A DNA stretch of 64,000 nucleotides from Megachile rotundata (taxonomy: Eukaryota > Arthropoda > Insecta > Hymenoptera > Megachilidae): NCBI RefSeq assembly GCF_050947335.1, contig NC_134985.1:22311190-22375189 (forward strand). The letters are read 5' to 3'. This document shows, one piece after another, positions 61,001 through 64,000 of this stretch. The first letter of the stretch is position 1. Each line of letters opens with the position of its first letter. The notes beneath the pieces are model-generated. The model did no database searches and was not told where the DNA came from. It was given only the letters and a program-made list of their open reading frames with translations. The position numbers and the translations under genes are program-made.

Positions 61001-62383
61001 CATTGCTGGTGCTCGCTTTCATTCCTCTATTCGAAGCCTTTATTTACCCGGTTCTGAATAAAATTGGTATTCACACTCCGCTCAGAAAGCTCACTGTCGG
61101 TGGTGTGTTGGCTGCGTTGTCGTTCGTTGCATCGGCTCTCGTTGAGCTTGAACTTGAGGTATACTATGTTAAACACCTTTAGAAGAAAGATATTTCACCT
61201 TGTTTTTGGAGTACATTTTAAATTTCTTTTCTCAGAAAACAGATCCAATTCTGCCCTCGAATGGCTTAGCTCAGCTACGAATTTTCAATACGTTAAATTG
61301 TCCTGTGGACTTACAATTAAATTCTGCAGACAATTTCATTATTAAAAATTTGGATATGTATGAAAACAGAGAAATCGCAGCAAATGGTGTTATGGAATTA
61401 AGTTACAAAACAAATTTTGCAAACTGTTTCGATATCCCCAATACAGAAGGTGCGTTGTTTGTCTGAGAGTTCATCAATCTTATTTCTTATTTCATATTAC
61501 TATTAACACAACCGAACGTATCTTTTAGGAACAATCACGGTAAAGGAAGCAGTGGCAAATTCTTGGGTAATTACACCCAATGGTTTAACTGTGAACTATG
61601 ATGACAACGTTGAAAAATCAAAGAGCGGTAGATCGTTAGTACGCGGTCTGATCTACAAAAGCAATTCTGTCGTTACGCTGGAATCTGTGAAGAAGACATA
61701 CACGTTAAACATATCTGATGCTTTGTCTCCTGTGCCGCTACCTGTAGAGGTTGATCCAGAAACCTATGATATTCGTATAGATTCTAAAGTTGTTTCCAAA
61801 GTAGAGTTTAAAATTGGTGGAGTCTACACATTGGTCGGATCTGTTATGGGAGGTAGTGCAGCTGCTAATGTTGTAACCGTGACAACACCGAATTCGATGC
61901 ACATGTTATGGATGATACCTCAATATGTAATCATCACAATGGGCGAAATTATGTTCTCGGTGACAGGATTAGAATTTGCCTTCACTCAAGCGCCTATCAG
62001 TATGAAAGCTTTGTTGCAAGCTACCTGGTTACTTACAACCGCGTTCGGGAATCTAATTGTAGTTATTATAGTTCTTGCTGGAAGTTCATCAGTCTTTAGT
62101 CGAATGGTAAATATACTCTTTAATTCTTTGTAAGGAGAGATTACTCGAAAAGTTCTCTTCTGTGCCATCGACAACCTACTTTCTTCTAATATTGCTATCT
62201 TTTATTTTTCAGTTTTACGAATTCCTTTTATTCGCTGGACTCATGTTCGTCTCTATGATCATCTTCGCCATAATGGCAACATTCTATAAATACGTTGATC
62301 CGCCCGAAGAAGAACCTGTCACCGAAGAGATAGACTTGAAGTGTGGAAACATTAATATGTCTTATAAAGACGACGAAAAGTGA
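58032..62383 (+). CDS. yin: Proton-coupled oligopeptide transporter, SLC15 family (yin/opt1-like)
   Basis: Takes up di- and tripeptides with protons across the plasma membrane. Nine exons, 58032-58061, 58808-58886, 59746-59974, 60238-60509, 60582-60664, 60745-61158, 61236-61449, 61529-62106 and 62213-62383, close in frame to 689 residues. Landmarks: NEFCERFSFYGIR-TALTIYL in TM1, a PTR2-type signature GTGGIKTCVAAFGGDQF, STFFSIFYFSINAGSLISS, and IFWALFDQQGTRWTIQATRM in the central part. A large extracellular domain (about residues 370-560) lies between TM9 and TM10. The late helices are QYVIITMGEIMFSVTGLEFA and beyond. The cytosolic tail is short and acidic. Length is close to animal PepT1/PepT2 and the fly gene. 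A 119-base MITE sits in intron 3. Confidence 0.94.
58062..58807 (+). other. SLC15 intron 1
   Basis: A 0.75 kb intron after the ten-codon first exon; nothing else recognised. Confidence 0.7.
58887..59745 (+). other. SLC15 intron 2
   Basis: A 0.86 kb AT-rich intron with no recognised element. Confidence 0.7.
60042..60160. mobile_element. Short TA-flanked MITE (Tc1/mariner-like) in an SLC15 intron
   Basis: A 119-base segment starts TACAGGATGT and ends ACACCCTGTA. The ends are inverted repeats matching at 9 of 10 bases, and TA dinucleotides flank both sides, as in a Tc1/mariner target duplication. The TACAGGGTGT end type is common in small insect elements. It has no coding capacity and lies between exons 3 and 4. 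Confidence 0.55.
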
Positions 62384-62624
62384 TCTGGTTATTGTAAAAA
62401 TAAGATTACAATTCACAAATAACTTTGGCGTTTTGTAATACCTGAAATTCGACTTCGCTTTTGTGTCGCTCACATTTTCATTTTATTTATAAAAAATATC
62501 GGGTAGAGTTCGATAGTTAAAACGAATACAAAAGTTACTCGCATTCATGCAAATAATGTAAATTTTAACTTGTATGAGAAAAAACAAATATATTTTCCTA
62601 CGTACACAATTGCATCTGAAATTA

Positions 62625-62630
62625 AATAAA
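62625..62630 (+). terminator. Poly(A) signal of the SLC15 gene
   Basis: AATAAA about 240 bases after the stop codon. Confidence 0.5.
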
Positions 62631-62796
62631 ATTTAGAAAGAAATTTAGAGAAAGAAAATGAATAAGTACAAAGCATTACAATGATTCATTATAAAATAAA
62701 CAATTTATTTAATAAAATAATAGTACATCATTTATTATTTATATTTTATACCAGTTTTCAATTAATGGAAGAACGAAAATAATAGTTTTAACTTCA

Positions 62797-62870
62797 TATA
62801 TAATATATATGCATATAGGTGTAAATACATATGCATATATTATATATGTATATATATATATGTGTGTGTT
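62797..62870. repeat. TA/TG/ATGCAT simple repeat
   Basis: Interrupted TA repeat with two ATATGCATAT palindromes and a terminal (TG)n run. Confidence 0.75.
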
Positions 62871-63916
62871 ATTTACGAAACATATCTCGGACATTTATAG
62901 CAATGATTTCCATTGCGGCTATGCTACAGCCCACAACACATACGATCATGCTACAAATTTTCTATACAATCGTCTATTTGTACACAGATTGTCCCTTCAT
63001 AGTGTTCTCACTCTATAAAATTTTAACGAATTTATTTTGTGGTAGACGATGCGGTGCTGTAAAGGCATTGAAAGGCTAACGATAAGTTCATGCTGTTCAC
63101 GTGTTCTTTTTTTCTTTTTTTAACTCTCGATCTATGACCGATTATTAAACATTGACGAAATTCTTCAGGAAAATTACTGTTTTTCGTCTTTGTTATATTA
63201 TTAGCATGTCTATATAGCATTCCACATATATTCGAGGATTTACAATGTAAATAGTAACTCTTATTCGGAGTGAATTAGACAGTCGACGCTAAATTACGTA
63301 TAAGTGCTTTCAAGTTTGACAAAATAAATAATCATTTCTATGATAGGCTCTGTTTATCTTACAATCGTTTCTATCGATCAACAGCGTTAGGACTGTTATA
63401 GAAAAATAAAATACATACGTATTATTGTTTCAAGCGAATAAATTATATATGTATGTATACGTGTTATATATCACCTGTGTAATAGCCAATAGTAAAAGGA
63501 ACAGTTTCTTTGTAACGTATACATATATGTACAGAGTTTCTCTCTTGCTCTTCCTTCCGGAAATAATATAAATCACAGCAATGATGTCAGAAATAACGGC
63601 AGATATACGCAAAACTGGAATTATTTCACATTGCTTCGTAACGTGTGTTAAAATAAGTTAAACGCAATAACATTTTGTATAGAATAAAATTTCACCTTAA
63701 TTCAAATTCTTAAAGTATCTTAATCGCTTACTTTCTTCTGCTTCTCTATTATGTAAATTTATATAGAATTAAGTATTTTTTTTTAAATACGGTAAAAGTA
63801 GACTCTCGTTATATTGTCACTTTCGCACGATTCTCACGCGCCCTAGTAGCGCTTCCGCCATCGTAACGCACGAAGATATATCATGTTGTGGTGTAACGCG
63901 TAAGAAAACATTTTAG

Positions 63917-64000
63917 TCCACCAATCCCAAGATATTGTCGCTGCTAAAGCTCTCTCTATGACAATGTTACAAGAGTCAGTAGCATTAATAATAAAGAAAG
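63917..64000 (+). other. Possible partial coding exon at the right edge
   Basis: After an acceptor-like ACATTTTAG (ending 63916) one frame stays open to the window end and reads HQSQDIVAAKALSMTMLQES, then VALIIKK. The composition looks protein-like, but the segment is short and I do not recognise the family. Confidence 0.2.

Larger units (their letters stand above)
62631..64000. other. Right flank, mostly without a recognised gene
   Basis: AT-rich, with a TA/TG simple repeat at 62797-62870. From about 63820 a GC-richer patch with a CCGCCATC motif looks like a promoter. It could serve a gene on either strand that lies mainly outside the window. Confidence 0.4.

Noticed and set aside
62797..62870. 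Palindromic ATATGCATAT pair as a regulatory site
   Set aside because: It lies inside a simple TA/TG repeat, where such palindromes arise by slippage.

Overview
The window is eukaryotic nuclear DNA: AT-rich, intron-rich, with GT-AG introns and metazoan genes. The gene set (laminin alpha, an insect chemosensory protein, SAMTOR, a SOCS6/7-type gene, SLC66A3, RNF41/elgi, an SLC15 peptide transporter) points to an insect. Composition and protein style suggest an aculeate hymenopteran, most likely a bee; the species cannot be fixed from the sequence alone.

Layout. Positions 1-17 kb are gene-poor and comparatively GC-richer. They carry one minus-strand chemosensory protein gene: a Met-Lys first exon at 8664-8669, a second exon at 3771-3945, and a last exon probably beyond the left edge. 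The stretch also holds several degenerate low-complexity repeat fields. Positions 17-21.9 kb form a compact AT-rich block. It contains a spliced non-coding snoRNA host region with four U24-type C/D snoRNAs (17.1-18.5 kb, minus), ribosomal protein eL28 (minus), SAMTOR (minus), and head-to-head with SAMTOR the ubiquitin-conjugating enzyme Ube2g2 (plus). A 4 kb AT-rich gene-free stretch follows, then a minus-strand SOCS6/7-type gene (25.9-28.7 kb) and the PQ-loop membrane protein SLC66A3 (plus, 31.2-32.1 kb). A hAT-like MITE lies about 300 bp upstream of the laminin alpha gene LanA. LanA spans 33.4-49.5 kb in 20 coding exons and encodes 3661 residues. RNF41/elgi (minus) and a nine-exon SLC15 proton/peptide transporter (plus, yin-like) complete the window.

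Junctions. All CDS models were assembled by hand from splice consensus and homology recalled from known families. Each complete model (eL28 138 aa, SAMTOR 353, Ube2g2 167, SOCS 826, SLC66A3 207, LanA 3661, RNF41 315, SLC15 689) closes in frame with matching intron phases, which supports the junctions.

Highlights. The most unusual element is the tandem array downstream of eL28. Four introns, separated by tiny non-coding exons, each carry a U24-like box C/D snoRNA. Its two 28S rRNA guide elements appear in the opposite order from the one known in vertebrates and yeast. The exons appear spliceable onto the eL28 last exon, so the snoRNAs may be made from read-through of the ribosomal protein gene. 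The genes otherwise look like independent housekeeping, signalling and extracellular-matrix loci, with no shared pathway.
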